Positions 49,470-62,400 are shown, numbered from the stretch's first letter. The stretch is 64,000 nt of DNA from Echinostoma caproni (GCA_900618425.1 UZAN01039561.1:80582-144581); one strand, 5' to 3'. A program made the numbers and translations. Notes: generated from the sequence alone by a model not told the origin.

Positions 49470-52400
49470 GTGCCAAACACATTCCATGCGGGAATTTAGC
49501 TGTGTGGAACAATTTTGAAACACTACAACCATTAAGTGCTTTTACTTGGTACATCTTCAATTGTGACGGTCTTCAATCTTTCGAATGCTTTAACTGGGGT
49601 GGGCACAGGCAGATGTGCAAGTTTGCAAGCAATTTGTCTTAGTTTTAGTAAGTTAATCGGCACCATCGGTATGTTGGGAAAATTCGACATCATCGTTAGC
49701 AGTAAACAAATATAAATTGCTATCATGAACAACACTAAAAGATATGTTTATGCGAGAAAAACCAACCAAGTAAAATTATCTACCATTTCTTTGACCCAGT
49801 AGTATATGAATGCAGTGGAGAAATGCCACTTAAATTGAATTGCAAAATCCAAGGAAAGGAATTTTCCAAGAATATCCCATTTTTGAAATTTCACACCAGG
49901 CAAGTTAATATTGGATGAAAGCATCCGAGCTTGCTCGTCACTCTGTTGTATTGTTTGAAATGAAAAGAATCATCCACAAATGAGATTACCTTTGTCAAAG
50001 TTCAAGTTACTCTCAAGGTGACTACAAAGGTCTTCCAATCTGCGAGTCGAAACCAACAGTTGCAGTTGCGCTAAGTTGTCTGCATGGAACTTCAACCATA
50101 CAAATCCGAATTGGTTTCGGCTCCCAATGCAGGATTTGTAATATTTTTGAAATAATTTGTATGATAGCCTTGACGTGGTAACAATAATAATTTAATCAAA
50201 ATCAATTAGAACGACTGTCTGCAGTTATGGTCGTGTTTTTCCGTAGGTACAAATGAGTCTATTAGTGAGACAATGTTTCTTCAATGGGCAGGCTTATATA
50301 AATCCAAAATTTCGCTTTCCTTGACGGGAGATAGTCGAGTAACGACAGCTTTCACCTTTACCAAAGACAAAATACATACGCATTATATCATTATGAACTA
50401 CAATACTAGGCTTATGCTCATTCACCATGTCGTTTAATGGGCTGTATTTTATTACTGAAAATGAGACTTTGAAGGTTAGTTCCACGGTTATCAACGTAGC
50501 CGCTGAGCAATTAAATAAAATTGCTATTGATTTGCAATCACGAATGTTTCCTTTCCAAAGTGATAGTGGTCAACTGGGTTAGGTCACCAACTTGTGACAT
50601 GGGACTCCCGAGTTCTAATCACTCCATTACCGCTCGTCTTCCCTATTTTTACATTTTCCCAGGCAGCCTTTGTATGGCCGCGGCCCCCTTACTGATTGTT
50701 GACTGTACATTTGTATATTCAATAGATCAGAACAAGAAGTAAAAGGAAACTATTATTATTATTATTATTACTAACTGTAATTCCAAGAATTATAATGTTT
50801 TCGTAGAGCAAAAGTAAAATTCCATGAGAATGCTACTTGCAATGGAATCAAAATCAACGGAAAGAGTTGCTTTCAAATTTTCTGCAGGCGTCAATTGAAT
50901 ATTCTCTTATTCCTGCTACTTAATCCTGCTGCTCTTTAATCTCATTACATAGATAACTCTTTTGCATCAAAAGTTATAAACAACGGTTGATCGAGTGGGG
51001 TAGCGGCTAGAAATCCAGATACGTATGAATCACTCTTGATTATTCTATGATATAAAAATCCCAAATTAAGCAGTCTGGGAAAGAATTGGTAATTTGAATC
51101 TATAATTTTTCATTTTCATTGGAACTATTCTCCCATTGCTTTGCTGATGAAATAATGAAGCACAGACAGTTCATTGTAACACAACATGCATGATTGTGCA
51201 TCGTTGGGATGCATACGTCTGCTTTCTTGTAGGGCTAGAGGCGCGAGGTATGAGAAACGTTTCCATCAGTCATTTAAATTTAACATCAGTGTTTTCGAGG
51301 GGGAAGGGAACGATTGGAAATGGTACCTGACATGGTAACCGCAAGTTGATTCCCTCGAAATTAATAGGAATTGCTTTTGACATAAACAGTATTAGTTGAC
51401 GCTGATTAGGATTATGTCAAGTTCCTCATCTCCCCTGTTTGGAGCAGTCGGACAGACTAACAAAGTGGATTAAGATATGCAAATAGAAACAACACTTCTT
51501 CATAGACAACGAAAAGCGACATTGAATATGTGAAAAAATGTCTGCAGTGGTCGCTGATTCCACCGAGTTTTTGCTTTCTGCGGATGAGTGTTGATTGATA
51601 ACCGGCTCATGCTAATACCTGCTCAAATTCTTCGGGCCATTTTCTCATCGCATTGGAAACCGATTTGAGCCATAGTACCAAGTATTCCTACCGAATAAGA
51701 ACGAATGTTTATTAGGTCCATTGCATGATTAAAATATTTTTTTACATATTTACCCTTGCTTCCAAATTGGATGTTAAGAATAACTTACGAATGAAAACAA
51801 AAGCGTTGTAATCGAATTGAAATAACGTATTTTGAGAACGGATATTCTTAACTGTTGAACGTTTTCTCACCTGGGTGATCTAATTCTTAAGGAAACTAAG
51901 CTAGATCCTCATGGCGGACTTAATAAGCTGGGATGTTATTTATAAAGTATTGTCCAGGTAAAACTGTTCATCTGTTAGCCGGCGATTCACCGGGTAACAT
52001 GCTAGCATTTCAATAGTTAGGTCCTGAGTTCAGCTATTAGTTGAATAAATAGATTTGTACTGATGAAAAAACGGATGGGGTAAAACATGCGTAAAATGCT
52101 ACCATTTATTTTGATCCATTCTTTTATAACACCGTTTGCAAGAAGTTGTTCATGTAATCAAGATAAATCGAGAATAACGTTTTTTCTAAGATGTATACTC
52201 GTTCATAGTGGATCTAAATGAAATCTAGTCCCAAGGCAAACCAGATGCGGTGCTGCTAACAAAACTTAGTTGTGTCATATCACGTATGGAAGAAGTGAAA
52301 TAGTAGGAGTGATGTTTATTGAAACAATTTACATTACTTTTTTCCTGTGAGTTCCTAAACTCAATTCTTTGTCGAATTGATTTATTCGCTAAGATTGTGT

Positions 52401-53625
52401 GCCTAACTAGCTGTAAAATGCTTCTCTAGTCCACGTTTACCATTATTGAATATTTAGTGTAGTTCACTTATATAAGATAGGGATCCTCATTATTGAAACA
52501 TGTTTTGCCTGTTATTTGCGGGATCAGATAATCCATAACACAATCTTAGTGATGCACGGATTTTATAGGAGGTAAATTCCAAACGCCTGTAACTCCTGTT
52601 GTTCCAACCATTATTCGTTAAGAATTGAGGTCCGTCAGTGTTAGACGGAGCAGCACTTGATGACAGAATCTACTTTTGCGTCTTATGTTGCAAACTCACA
52701 GTAGATGATGTGAAAGTGCACTTGTCGGTACCAAAAAGAAACAGAGAATGTTATTCATTGACAACTTTGGGCCGATGTGATGGGTTGCGATCGTAGAAAC
52801 TTCGGAGTCAATGAGTGCTGACCGATACCACGCGATGGTGTCAATGACGTGGAAAAATCTCCCTCTCTAGAACGAGTGTAATGTTCCAAAAGGATTCTCA
52901 GAAACAGCTGATTTTTCCAGATTCAGATGCTACCAACCCATTTCTCTGCTTTGTAGTTCAGGTTTGTTTTATACTGAACCCATCAAGGTGAACTTTGCCT
53001 TCTCAGTTACACGAATATGCATTGCACATTGATGACTGGTGTTCAGATGTTCAATTCACAAGCAAATAAAAATTTCATGAATCAATCAACTGTTAAAGGA
53101 CAGAGAAGAGAATGACCGATGCAAACTGGATATTGTGTGATTTTTTCTGTAGTTAATATTAAAAACATTACTGATTCCTGAGAAAATGAAATGTGACAAA
53201 ATATGTTCAATAGGTAGCGAAAACCGCAAGATCTTGGACTGGTTCTAGGCGGGTATGTCGTGACTGCGTAACTGAGAATTTTCCTTATGGATCACGTTTA
53301 ACTAACCATTGATTTATAGTTTTAAATGCAATCAAATAGGTATTTGAGTTATGTCTATTCTTCAGTATTGTTGATCCAAATGTTCCCTTGAGATTGCCCG
53401 AATTTTGTAGAAAACCCTGTATTACTGATGATTAAATGTATGTAAACATCATCGGGTTGGGATGATCAAAAATAGCTATTCGTCCGGCCGCAACGCACAT
53501 TCCAGATAATTGTCATGTCTGTTCCTGTGTTCCGGAGACGAATTCGTCCAACAAAACATTACTCGTGTGTGTGTGTATGTTGGATTATACCCACGCACTC
53601 TGTTTCCTGTTTTGATCTTGTCTTG
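49470..53625. other. Intergenic or intronic sequence, no gene recognised
   Basis: Holds an ATT run (about 50751-50771). No exon or element was recognised. B-box-like words near 50600-50630 are too weak to call. Confidence 0.5.
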
Positions 53626-53630
53626 CTAGA

Positions 53631-53751
53631 TCCGGTTAGTGAGACAGCTAAACGTTTTATTTCCAATCACGATAGCGATGCAATCCTAAACAGAGTGATT
53701 GACGATGATTTGATTCAATGCTCTGATTCACAATCGACAAATAAATACTAA
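53631..53751 (+). other. Possible terminal coding exon, unknown product
   Basis: The string TTTTGATCTTGTCTTGCTAG just upstream is a good acceptor with a pyrimidine-rich tract. The frame that follows, VSETAKRFISNHDSDAILNR then VIDDDLIQCSDSQSTNKY, is acidic and protein-like and ends at TAA. An AATAAA lies inside the last codons. Upstream exons were not found, so it may equally be a chance frame. The longer 78-codon frame from 53515 includes a TG microsatellite and probably over-extends the exon. Confidence 0.3.
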
Positions 53752-54522
53752 CAAGGAGGATGATTCATTATCATAAAATAGTTTTCACTAATATTGGCCG
53801 TTCCGCTTCCGAGTGCTATGCAAATATCCCATTAGAAAACACTTCCAAAGTGTGCTTATAAGTACATGCCGATTCAGGTCAGATACACCAACTAAAAGTT
53901 ATGGGAACAGTCATCTTCACAGAAACAGGATTGTGTTTATAATGTAAACGTTCCGTGATGATAGTGAACGAGCCCTGAACAGCTATTCCGCTCTTGTTTG
54001 GTGATAAACAACAGAACTAGTTATTCGTATTCCTACAGTCACTGAACCAATCGGTTTATTTGATATCAGGTAATGCAAAAAGCACTAATGCTTTTGATAA
54101 TATTTTTACTCAGAAGCTTATTGAAAGCCACTCATTCTATAATTCTTTTATAACTTAAGACGAAATAAAATTTGAAAAATATCACTACTGGGGTTGTGGA
54201 GTATATGTGGAACATTCAACTGCGTGACGGCTTTCCTATCCCTACTTATCTTCGACAACAATGGCGTAATTCATTGTTTTAAATTGTTTCAATACGAGTT
54301 CTGGCGTTTGTGGATAAATAACAAACGGAATTTATCCGCTGGATTTAACTCGTGCGGGTGTTGGTGTTGCAGGTATCTTTGAGCCGCAAGAAGTTTTACA
54401 AATAGACTGGGCAACAGCATCGGTGGTAATTCTTCCACTTCTTCAGTTGAAAAGTTATCATTTGCAACGAGCTTCATTACTTTGAATTATGCTAACCATT
54501 CATGCAACAACAGCCAATCCTG

Positions 54523-54550
54523 AAGAGGTTGAATCAAGATTCAACCTCTT
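54523..54550. repeat. Perfect 13-bp inverted repeat, 2-nt spacer
   Basis: AAGAGGTTGAATC, AA, GATTCAACCTCTT: the arms are exact reverse complements. It is nearly a continuous palindrome. No gene or element end was recognised beside it. Confidence 0.9.
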
Positions 54551-55080
54551 GACATGGGGTAATGGCTTTTGCACTTCGTTGGTCCAGTGAGGTACGATGG
54601 AAGGTTTTTATCAAGAAGCCTAAATCATTCCTGGAAAGTCGAATTGCACATGTCAAGCAAAATCTAGTCTTCTGGTCCTCCAGGTTGGGGGTTTAACTGT
54701 AATTACTGTTTTACTCGATACAAATGGTAAAAGAGTATATAGACCTCCATTTCGCTTTACCCGCTACCTTGCGGTTGGGTTCTAATCAGAACTGAATCAT
54801 TCTTCGCCCAATCGCTAAACACCTTAGCTGTAACCGCCCATCAACCTCCCATGCATACCTACAATAAAAATGGACCCACAGAGCATATTTAAAACGAAAA
54901 AAACAGAGTGACAAAAAAGTTCGTTTTCAGAGATTCATAGTCATGCAAATACATTTCAATACATCTCACTACTTGGGAAAAAATATCTGGGCAAAATTAA
55001 ATAAAAAAAAAATTACAAAAACCTAGAAATGATTTCATCATGTGACCGGAATCCAGGTTCACCACGATCATATATTTGTT
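54551..55080. other. Intergenic sequence, no gene recognised
   Basis: Contains poly-A-rich stretches (about 54995-55020). No gene was recognised. Confidence 0.5.
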
Positions 55081-55084
55081 TGTC

Positions 55085-55460
55085 CACTCATCCACTCATC
55101 GAGATTACTCGTGGTACGGTGTGTATGGGGGTCGCGTGGACCAAGGTAGCTTTAGCGTTGAAAAAATTGTTTTTGGGCGCACAAAGGGGGTTGTGCAGAC
55201 GGACGCCCGTCGCTTCTGCAGTAGCGAGCATCCGACAGAGAAACTGCTTCAATAATCACACAAAATTTATACATGGGGTCACTGCATCACTGCACTGGTG
55301 AGGGACTTGAACGTTTCGGTGTTCACCCTCTCAGGATGGTGCTCACGAATCCGTTCGGACAATCTCATGACCGTGCGACCTACGTACGCAGTTCCACAGA
55401 ATCAAGTAAATTATTATACACAGAATGAGACCGCAGGGTATGCAACTTATTCTTTCAACC
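55085..55460 (-). mobile_element. Penelope-like element, GIY-YIG end, decayed
   Basis: On the minus strand the text CGTAYVGRTVMRLSERIREH then HPERVNTETFKSLTSAV (about 55275-55400) is the core of a Penelope-type GIY-YIG endonuclease. The same words (IGRT, RLSERIREH, SLTSAV) appear in the plus-strand element at 41255-41400. The C-terminal tail follows in another frame: RMLATAEATGVRLHNPLCAP near 55165-55225. Stops and at least two frameshifts show it is dead. It stands next to the start of the RTE-like LINE, in opposite orientation. Confidence 0.8.
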
Positions 55461-55839
55461 GCAAAAAACACAATTAGCTTGAACGTGAACAACGCATGAT
55501 AATTGGATGCATAGAAAGTTTTATTGATTGCGTCGGATAATCATCTTTGTATGATCTCAGCTGATGTACACCTTTTAAATGAATGGAAATGTACACGGAT
55601 TACTTCTTAACCTTTGACTAAACGCCCCGGCTACCTGCTTTGTGTTAAGATCAATTTTATACTACGGAGCTCTTCTACAAGTGTCTTCTCAGTGAAAATA
55701 TCTCTTGCCCTGTCCGCTGGGCAACCAATCAGGTTCCTCTCTACTTTAAAAATAATTCCATATTGTATTGGTTGTTGCGCAAGATACCCAAAACAGCGCT
55801 GTGCATAATATCAAGCGGGGTGGGCAGTGCTAATTTGGC

Positions 55840-57475
55840 TGTTGCTCAGATATCTCAAATCTGATTTTATTCCTTTCTTCCATGTTCTTCCCCCTCCTTT
55901 TATCCCTTCTCTCCCCGTCTGTACCAGCCGTTTAAGTAACTTGGTGGTCGGTCGCACAAGATCACTATCAAACTGCATTGTAAGTAATGTACCAAGAAAC
56001 AGACTGCAGCTGCTAAATGCTGGTCAATCACTGAGTTTGGGAGCCCTCAAAGTGAGGACGGTGATGCGATCCGGTCAACAGTCTTGTCTGGCACGTACAA
56101 TGGAATCCTAATGGATGAATGTTTGCTGCGTATCGGAGAGTTGAATTAAGGATACCAATAAAACAAGCCATTGCGCTGGAGGTACGTTTTTGGCACATCA
56201 GGCGACAATGAAGCTCGTTCAGTAGGATAGCGCAGGGTATTGTAATCAATAACAGCGCCCAGTCCTCTTTTATCGATTGGAGCGCCGTCATCAGTCGTTT
56301 GTGCGCTGTCTGCAGGATTCAGTTGACTTCCGAAAAGGAACAACATCAAAAGTTGTCTGTTCAAAATATCCGCATATCCACCGACCAATTGCAGTTCTGA
56401 TACACAAGAGGACCATTTCTACGATAAACGAACCAAACCCCTTTGGTTGATTTGAAGTTACGACATATTTGCGGCTGGTCTCAACGAACAAGTAGAAAAT
56501 TGAGCACATCAGAAGCTTGCCTAGGTGCACATGTTGCTCTGCCCTGCCAGTGAACAGATAACGGCGATCGACGTCTTTCGTTATGCGCAGATTACTATTT
56601 GTTGCTATGCGATACCAACTTCATACACAGCTCTCGACGGACGGCAACGTGGCGCAACAGTTCAATGGCACGCTAATTCAAGTTGACCAAATAGCAGTAA
56701 GCTATCTTTGGCGTGGCTCAATACAGACCTGCAGTCCTAATGGACCACCTGTGTTGGTTCTGCCCATACATTGGTTTTGATGCATTTCACTCTCCTACTC
56801 AGTGGCCGGCTACAGAACTACAAAACTCGGTTGGCATATCATCGCCTGTCCCAACAGTTCGTGCAAGCTATGATCCCTAGGTAATGCGTGATCTAAGAGC
56901 TTCTCAACGTGATGGTGTAAATACGCAGTGGGATCAAATAATCTGAGCAATGCATTGGGCAGCGATCGTTACTTGTGGGTCTGAGGCTTAAACCCGTCGG
57001 AGGCATTTGATATCTCATGAGCTAATGGTCTTGATGGGGAAAAATGACAAATCCTGACCTGCGAGGATGAAAACGGAGTAAGTTGCAGTTTGCGAGATCA
57101 GCTCACGAAGAAGTTGAATAGGGACCGTGAGAACCAATGGAAATAGCTAGTGAAATAGAAAATATAGCCGTCTCAGGGAATATTCAGGGTTTGTTCCGAT
57201 TGATACGCAACCCGGGGGTTCGGTGAGCTCCAGTTAGGCAAATAAGCAATTCAGAATAAAGAAAAAAAAATTGGTTGTTGGAAAGAAAACAGAAAACAGT
57301 TCAGCTGGCCCGACGCTAGGGATCTGAAGCTCATTGGATAGTACTGTGCAATAATCTGGCAGAATTAGAGGACCGGTCTTGCATTCAAGCTGTGAAGTGA
57401 TGAGAGGCAGCAGGACCGAACGGGTTCCTTCCACTTTTTTCAAGATTGGGGTTTATACCCTCGTAAGCTCTGTTA
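55840..57475 (+). mobile_element. RTE-like non-LTR retrotransposon, 5' part (endonuclease to RT start), decayed
   Basis: Pieces of an RTE-type (SR2-like) endonuclease appear in order: a leader ending near TTTGGGAGCCCTCAAAGT (56036); NVCCVSES near 56120; SAYPPTNCSSDTQEDHFYDK near 56370-56430; then SYDIFAAGLNEQVEN; DNGDRRLSLCADYYLLLLCD near 56565; VDQIAVSYLWRGSIQTC near 56690. The linker follows, with LRDQLTKKLNRDREN near 57100 and IAVSGNIQGLFRLIRNPG near 57170. A remnant of the RT start (FSWPDA..RQQDRTGSLPLF) reaches about 57450. Multiple stops and frameshifts are present. The open frames on the minus strand in this stretch are shadows. Confidence 0.8.
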
Positions 57476-57479
57476 CTGC

Positions 57480-57960
57480 ACAACATTGAAACACAAAATC
57501 GCATTCCTTCATCTTGAAGCGAATAAATAATTGTTCCCATTTTCTGGAATAAATCCTGTAACGATTGAGAAAATTACCCGAGGATAGTTTTGATACCGAT
57601 TGTAACCAAAGTGTTAGCCTCCGTAATTCTTCAACAAAATACTCGAAACTGCACTACAGGTATAATCGAAACTGAATCAACAGGTCCCTGTGAAACACTT
57701 GTGTTTTCGTAAAGGCAACAGTATTTATACCAGAGTAAATTTTTTTCCAAATAATAATAAACAAGCCTTGGTGAGCATTGATTTTCCTGATTCGTTTATA
57801 CTCCGCAGATGGAATAACTCAGAATGTACAGGATACTCCCATTTCATCAGTAGTGGTTGACCTACAGCATGACAAATTAGGAGATAAGTTGAGGGAATAG
57901 AAAAGATTTTATTTACAACAAATTAACATTGATAATAACTAGCATGTAAAGTTTATGTAA
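57480..57960. other. Sequence interrupting the RTE-like LINE, left of the Tc1-like remnant
   Basis: AT-rich, with no RTE homology. It may be non-coding Tc1-like element sequence or a later insertion. No terminal inverted repeat could be confirmed. Confidence 0.4.
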
Positions 57961-57961
57961 A

Positions 57962-58313
57962 CTAATAGTCGATTGGTCTGCCCTTGTTCTTTAGGACTTT
58001 TTCGAGTCTCTTCGGCATGGAATCCACCAACTTTCTTATGAAGTCATTTTCTATTTTGTGCTCCATTACGTATCGCACTTTGCCTCCAATGTCCAATACG
58101 TAGCAAGGCCATTGACCGCTCTCTTCAAAACAGAAAACAGATTTTTAATCACGTTGAGATCCGGGCTATTAGGAGGGAGTTGTATGAACTGAACCTTGGA
58201 GTCACGCATCTTTTCTGAAGTCTAAAAGCAAATAATAATTTAACCAGACCTCTTAACTAAATCAATTTGCCAACCTGTTGTGAAACATGACACGGAGCGT
58301 TATCCTGAGTTAG
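57962..58313 (-). pseudogene. Tc1-like transposase remnant with possible 53-nt intron
   Basis: The minus strand begins with LTQDNAPCHVSQQ (58275-58313), the block around the second catalytic Asp of Tc1-type DDE transposases. It continues after a 53-nt interval (58222-58274) with TSEKMRDSKVQFIQLPPNSP and DLNVIKNLFSVLKR. Joining across the interval gives the exact 34-residue Asp-to-Glu spacing of DD34E enzymes, and the interval starts GT and ends TTTTAG, in phase 0. The catalytic Glu position is Lys (AAA instead of GAA). After a frameshift near 58105-58125 the C-terminus continues as RYVMEHKIENDFIRKLVDSM then PKRLEKVLKNKGRPIDY and a TAG (57962-57964). The first catalytic Asp and DNA-binding part are not present. 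It lies inside the RTE-like LINE. Confidence 0.8.
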
Positions 58314-58319
58314 ATATCA

Positions 58320-58790
58320 AACACAGATTATTATTACGAAACCTCATTTATTGTAATTTCCCCGGGTTGTGAAACACTTTCATTTGGTTATTCAATAGAG
58401 TTGCAATAATGGATTATATGTCGGATAAAAGAATGCCTCATAGCAAACATATGAGGTGGCAAGGGTTTATGGAAATAATTTGGGATAATTCTTGATTTAT
58501 TCCTATTAGAATATATTGCGTTTTCGTACTTGATATAGTTTGCGTTTTTCATATTCAGATCATTTAATCTTAGCAATCAAGGTCACGCACGTTTGATTGA
58601 CAATTATGCAGCCTAGAAACTACTTAGATCCCAGTAGACAAGATATAATTTATTTTCCATACATAATGCATTAAAACAAGTATTAAATATAGTGAAACTC
58701 CATTTGATCATAAAGAAAATATTTCAGTGCATCACAAACGACCAGTACTGTAAGTGCACTTTAAAACGTAGGTACTGATTGATAAACTTG
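58320..58790. other. Sequence interrupting the RTE-like LINE, right of the Tc1-like remnant
   Basis: AT-rich. No coding segment for the N-terminal part of the transposase or the RT core was recognised. Confidence 0.4.
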
Positions 58791-58799
58791 AGAAAAGCT

Positions 58800-59400
58800 G
58801 TGTGATTTACAGTGCGCCAATGACATCGTTTGTCTGTTCGGATGTATGAAGGAGTCGCAAAGCGCACTTGGTAGACTAGCAACTTCTGTTATCAAATGTC
58901 CAGGAATTATTTATAGTGGATTACTTTTTCCACTTAGGTGACCAATGACATTAGCGCAGGGAAGGAGAAAACCGCCCAGATATTCAAGGCTCGCGCAGCG
59001 TGCGCAAAACTGAAACATCTTTGACGTAAGGGCAACGTTTTACTGCAGTTGAAAGGTAGTGATTGTTGTGCTACCGTTTGTTCAGTTCTGCTTCATGGTT
59101 GTCAGACATTGAATCTGTTAGTGGAAGATATTCGTCGAATAGAAGTTTTAGATTATTCAGTGTTTCTGCAGTTTAGCCAACGTGGGATGGAGAAAATGGG
59201 TTACTAATCGGGAAATAAGCCGTCGTGGGGGATAGGTCATCAAATTCAGATAAGTAGGTTTTGCTGGTTAGGGTGCGTGTTATGTATGCCTAGATGTTGT
59301 CTGTAGCACCAAGCTTTATTTGGTTGGGACCCGAAACTGGAGAAAAGATCGGTAGGAGACATTGAGGTGCGGGAGAAAACTGACTGCATTGGAGTACTTG
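58800..59400 (+). mobile_element. RTE-like non-LTR retrotransposon, 3' part (RT catalytic box to C-terminus), decayed
   Basis: QCANDIVCLFGCMKESQSAL (58810-58869) matches the RT catalytic box and following helix of RTE elements, with the usual YADD changed to CAND. Then come KARAACAKLKHL (about 58985-59020), VLLHGCQTLNLLVEDIRRIE (about 59080-59140), GHQIQISRFCWLGCVLCMP (about 59235-59290) and FGWDPKLEKRS. This is the end of the same kind of LINE whose start lies at 55840-57475, same strand, so both parts probably come from one copy that lost most of its RT and gained the Tc1-like sequence. Confidence 0.75.
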
Positions 59401-59409
59401 TTGTCATTC

Positions 59410-62400
59410 TTTATCAGACCAGAATGCTTGAAATCACATGTATACACAATTACTTTGTGTACTCAGTTTTGACCTATCCAACTCAAATGTTATCACCAAC
59501 TCCGTGTGCAGTACAAGTTTTCAAGCGATCAGTGAAGTTTGTTTCACTGTATTCCACTTTATGATGATGATGACGATGTTAGTGACTGTGCAGTTAGCGG
59601 TAAATCTACTTTCAGCTGCTTGCTCAAGGATACACATTGCGAACTGTACGCCCAGTCACCATCTTCCAAATTCAGTGTCTGGATGAAGATAAATTTTGAG
59701 GAAAATCATGATAACCAATACTACAAAATGAATAACTCAAGATGCACCACATGGCAGGGTGGACTTCAGAGTATGGAGCTTTGAGGTAAATGCAGGGGAA
59801 TATTTCCTAATAATGAAACTAAATTATTCAAATAACTTGTCTTGGTTATTGTAGCAAACAGAAGATGTATTTTACTAGCACCGGACTCAATGGCATTCGT
59901 GATATTAGAGAATGTAAATCCACAAAGGCTCGATTTCTGGATTGAAGATAATGAGAGCAATAATAACTAATCCAACAAAAGTGCACTGATGTTGTGGGAC
60001 AGAATATCTCCAGTCATTGTCAGTCACGTTTTTCTGCTTACCTAATCAAATCCACTGCATAATGTGCTGATCTATAACGATAAAAGATCTGTTAGTTTAC
60101 GCTACTTCAGTACGCGCTGTGCTACTAGGCACTGAAATTTCAAACGTTTTTCCTCCAAATCATCATTCCACTTCCCCACGATGGGACCGAGATCATTGAA
60201 CAACGTTTCCCACAGTCTCCACCCTTGCAATTTTGAGCATGACTAGCTCATAAGATATGCGATTGGGAGTGCACGATAATTTCTCATCGCTCTATCCTAT
60301 TTCCCATTATTCTATTAGTGACAATCGTCCATCCACTCAAAGGATGCAATTTGAGCAGCGTCGGATGGACCACAACGAAACCGCTCAGCCGATCAACACA
60401 CTACGAACAATTTGGGATTTGCCTAATTGTTTGCCTACGCCACACCTTTAGTCAGTCGACAAAACAAACGCACTAATCGGGTGTAACATCATCCTCATTT
60501 ATCCGGACCATCCGTCAATCATTCGGACACCAATTTCATTTTGGTTGTATTGGCTGAGGTATTTTGACCGGCGATTGAGATTAGTTGATTGATTGATGCT
60601 CGGATGAACATTTCAACACATTTTTTTCTAATGCATCCAAAAAATGCTTTAGTAAATTTAGGTTAGATGCAGGAAAGTAACTGCAGCTTGTCGGACGTTT
60701 CCCACGTATTTTCGATAAACGGACATTTTTTTCAAAAGCTATTGAGAGCTATAACGGTGTGTTTGTGGGATTACAGTTTACTCACTTCACGGAGCCGAGA
60801 AACGTTTCGGGCAAACCTTTTTCAGGTGTTCCAGGAGACTTTTGTAGCACAAGTATTTCTCATACTAGCCCTACGCAATTTTTAGGACTGAAAAGTATGA
60901 GTTATAATGAAGCCATAATTCTTCACGATTTCCCCCCTTCCTCTGGAACCCACATCTTTTTCCTAGTCATCGGGAGGATGTGCAAAAATATGTTGAAGTA
61001 TGAAAATGTGACTGTTTATCATCTTGCGGTAAAAATCTGTGATTCGTTCGCTGCAGTAGTGATCGAGTTTAACAAATTTTATTTGAAAAGCAATAAATAA
61101 ACACACACCATCGGGGCAGTTTCATGTCCACCACTGCTGATTTTTACCTGAGTCACAGCAGACTATTACCGAACTTTGTAATAAGCCGTCCAAGAAATTG
61201 TAAATTTCACCAAACCCAATGCCGGACCGATAGAGCGTTTTATGTACAATGCACCTTTGAAGCAATTTCTTTTGAGCTTCAACCCAAATAGTTAAGTTGA
61301 TTAAGACTATGGGTAATTAAACCCTCACGCGCAGACTCAAAACCCTGTATATAACAGGAACATGTGCTGTTGACCTTTCTCCACAAAAATGAATCACTTC
61401 CGTCGTACGTTAACGGTTTTTCACTTGGGAGATTAGTTAATTCACTATGGTCAATACATGATCCGTACCTCACAATATAAAATGCTTAGCCGCAAAATAT
61501 AGAATTGGTCGGAACTGAAAATTTAGGATGTTAGGAAAATGGTTGAGTTGATAGTTAGGCAGGTTAAAATTGTTTTATTAAAGATAAAAAGTAGGGTTGC
61601 GCGCCATTTCACTTTCACGTAAGTCGCAAAAATCGGACCAGTAGCTTCCAAGCAACGGTTGCTAGTACCGAAATCCTTTTCATTTGAGGAGTGGATCTTC
61701 TCGTTATAGGGGAAATTGCATCGAGTTTTAAGTAAACAAACCAATTCTATCTAATAGTGCAACAACCTACGAGCTAGAACTTGAAATATAAGTCACAGTG
61801 ATAAATCAAAACAGAATTTTCCGTTCAATTTCCAATAGGAATATAGTTAACTGATTGGGTGCTTTTTCTGTTTCAAGCGGAACCAAATGTGTGTATAACT
61901 GGACCCTGTCGTGTGGAGCAACTTCAGCTAAACTGAAATGTGGACATTGAATAGCTTAACATATGTTACCATTTAGTGTGTAGGCTTTTGCGGAAATGTC
62001 ACAATTAGCATCAGAAACAAACAATAAATAGCACTTAGTATTCAATAGCGTTGGTGCGTTAACAACTGAAATTTATTTAGTATTTGGCAGTTAAAATTGT
62101 ATATTTTTTCATTTTATGGTCATTATTTATAATGTTGAGGGATCATGTCTTAACATCCCTGATAACCCATCTCAACGCGCAATTCTCAGTTCATTGAGTT
62201 GAATATACATTGGACAAAAACCTCGATAAATAACTTTGACCTATTTGGCGTTTAAAAGTGATTCATATCCCTCGATCTGTCCGGGGTTTGCATTGTGTCC
62301 TTCCTAGACTGCAAAGCAAGAAAATAGACCAGCGCACTTTGGGTTTGATTAAAATAACCATTTCGTCTTCCATCAGATACCAAAATCAGATATAGCCAAT

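Noticed and set aside
50575..50640. tRNA-like words suggesting another SINE
   Set aside because: The B-box-like word differs from the consensus at several positions and there is no A box.
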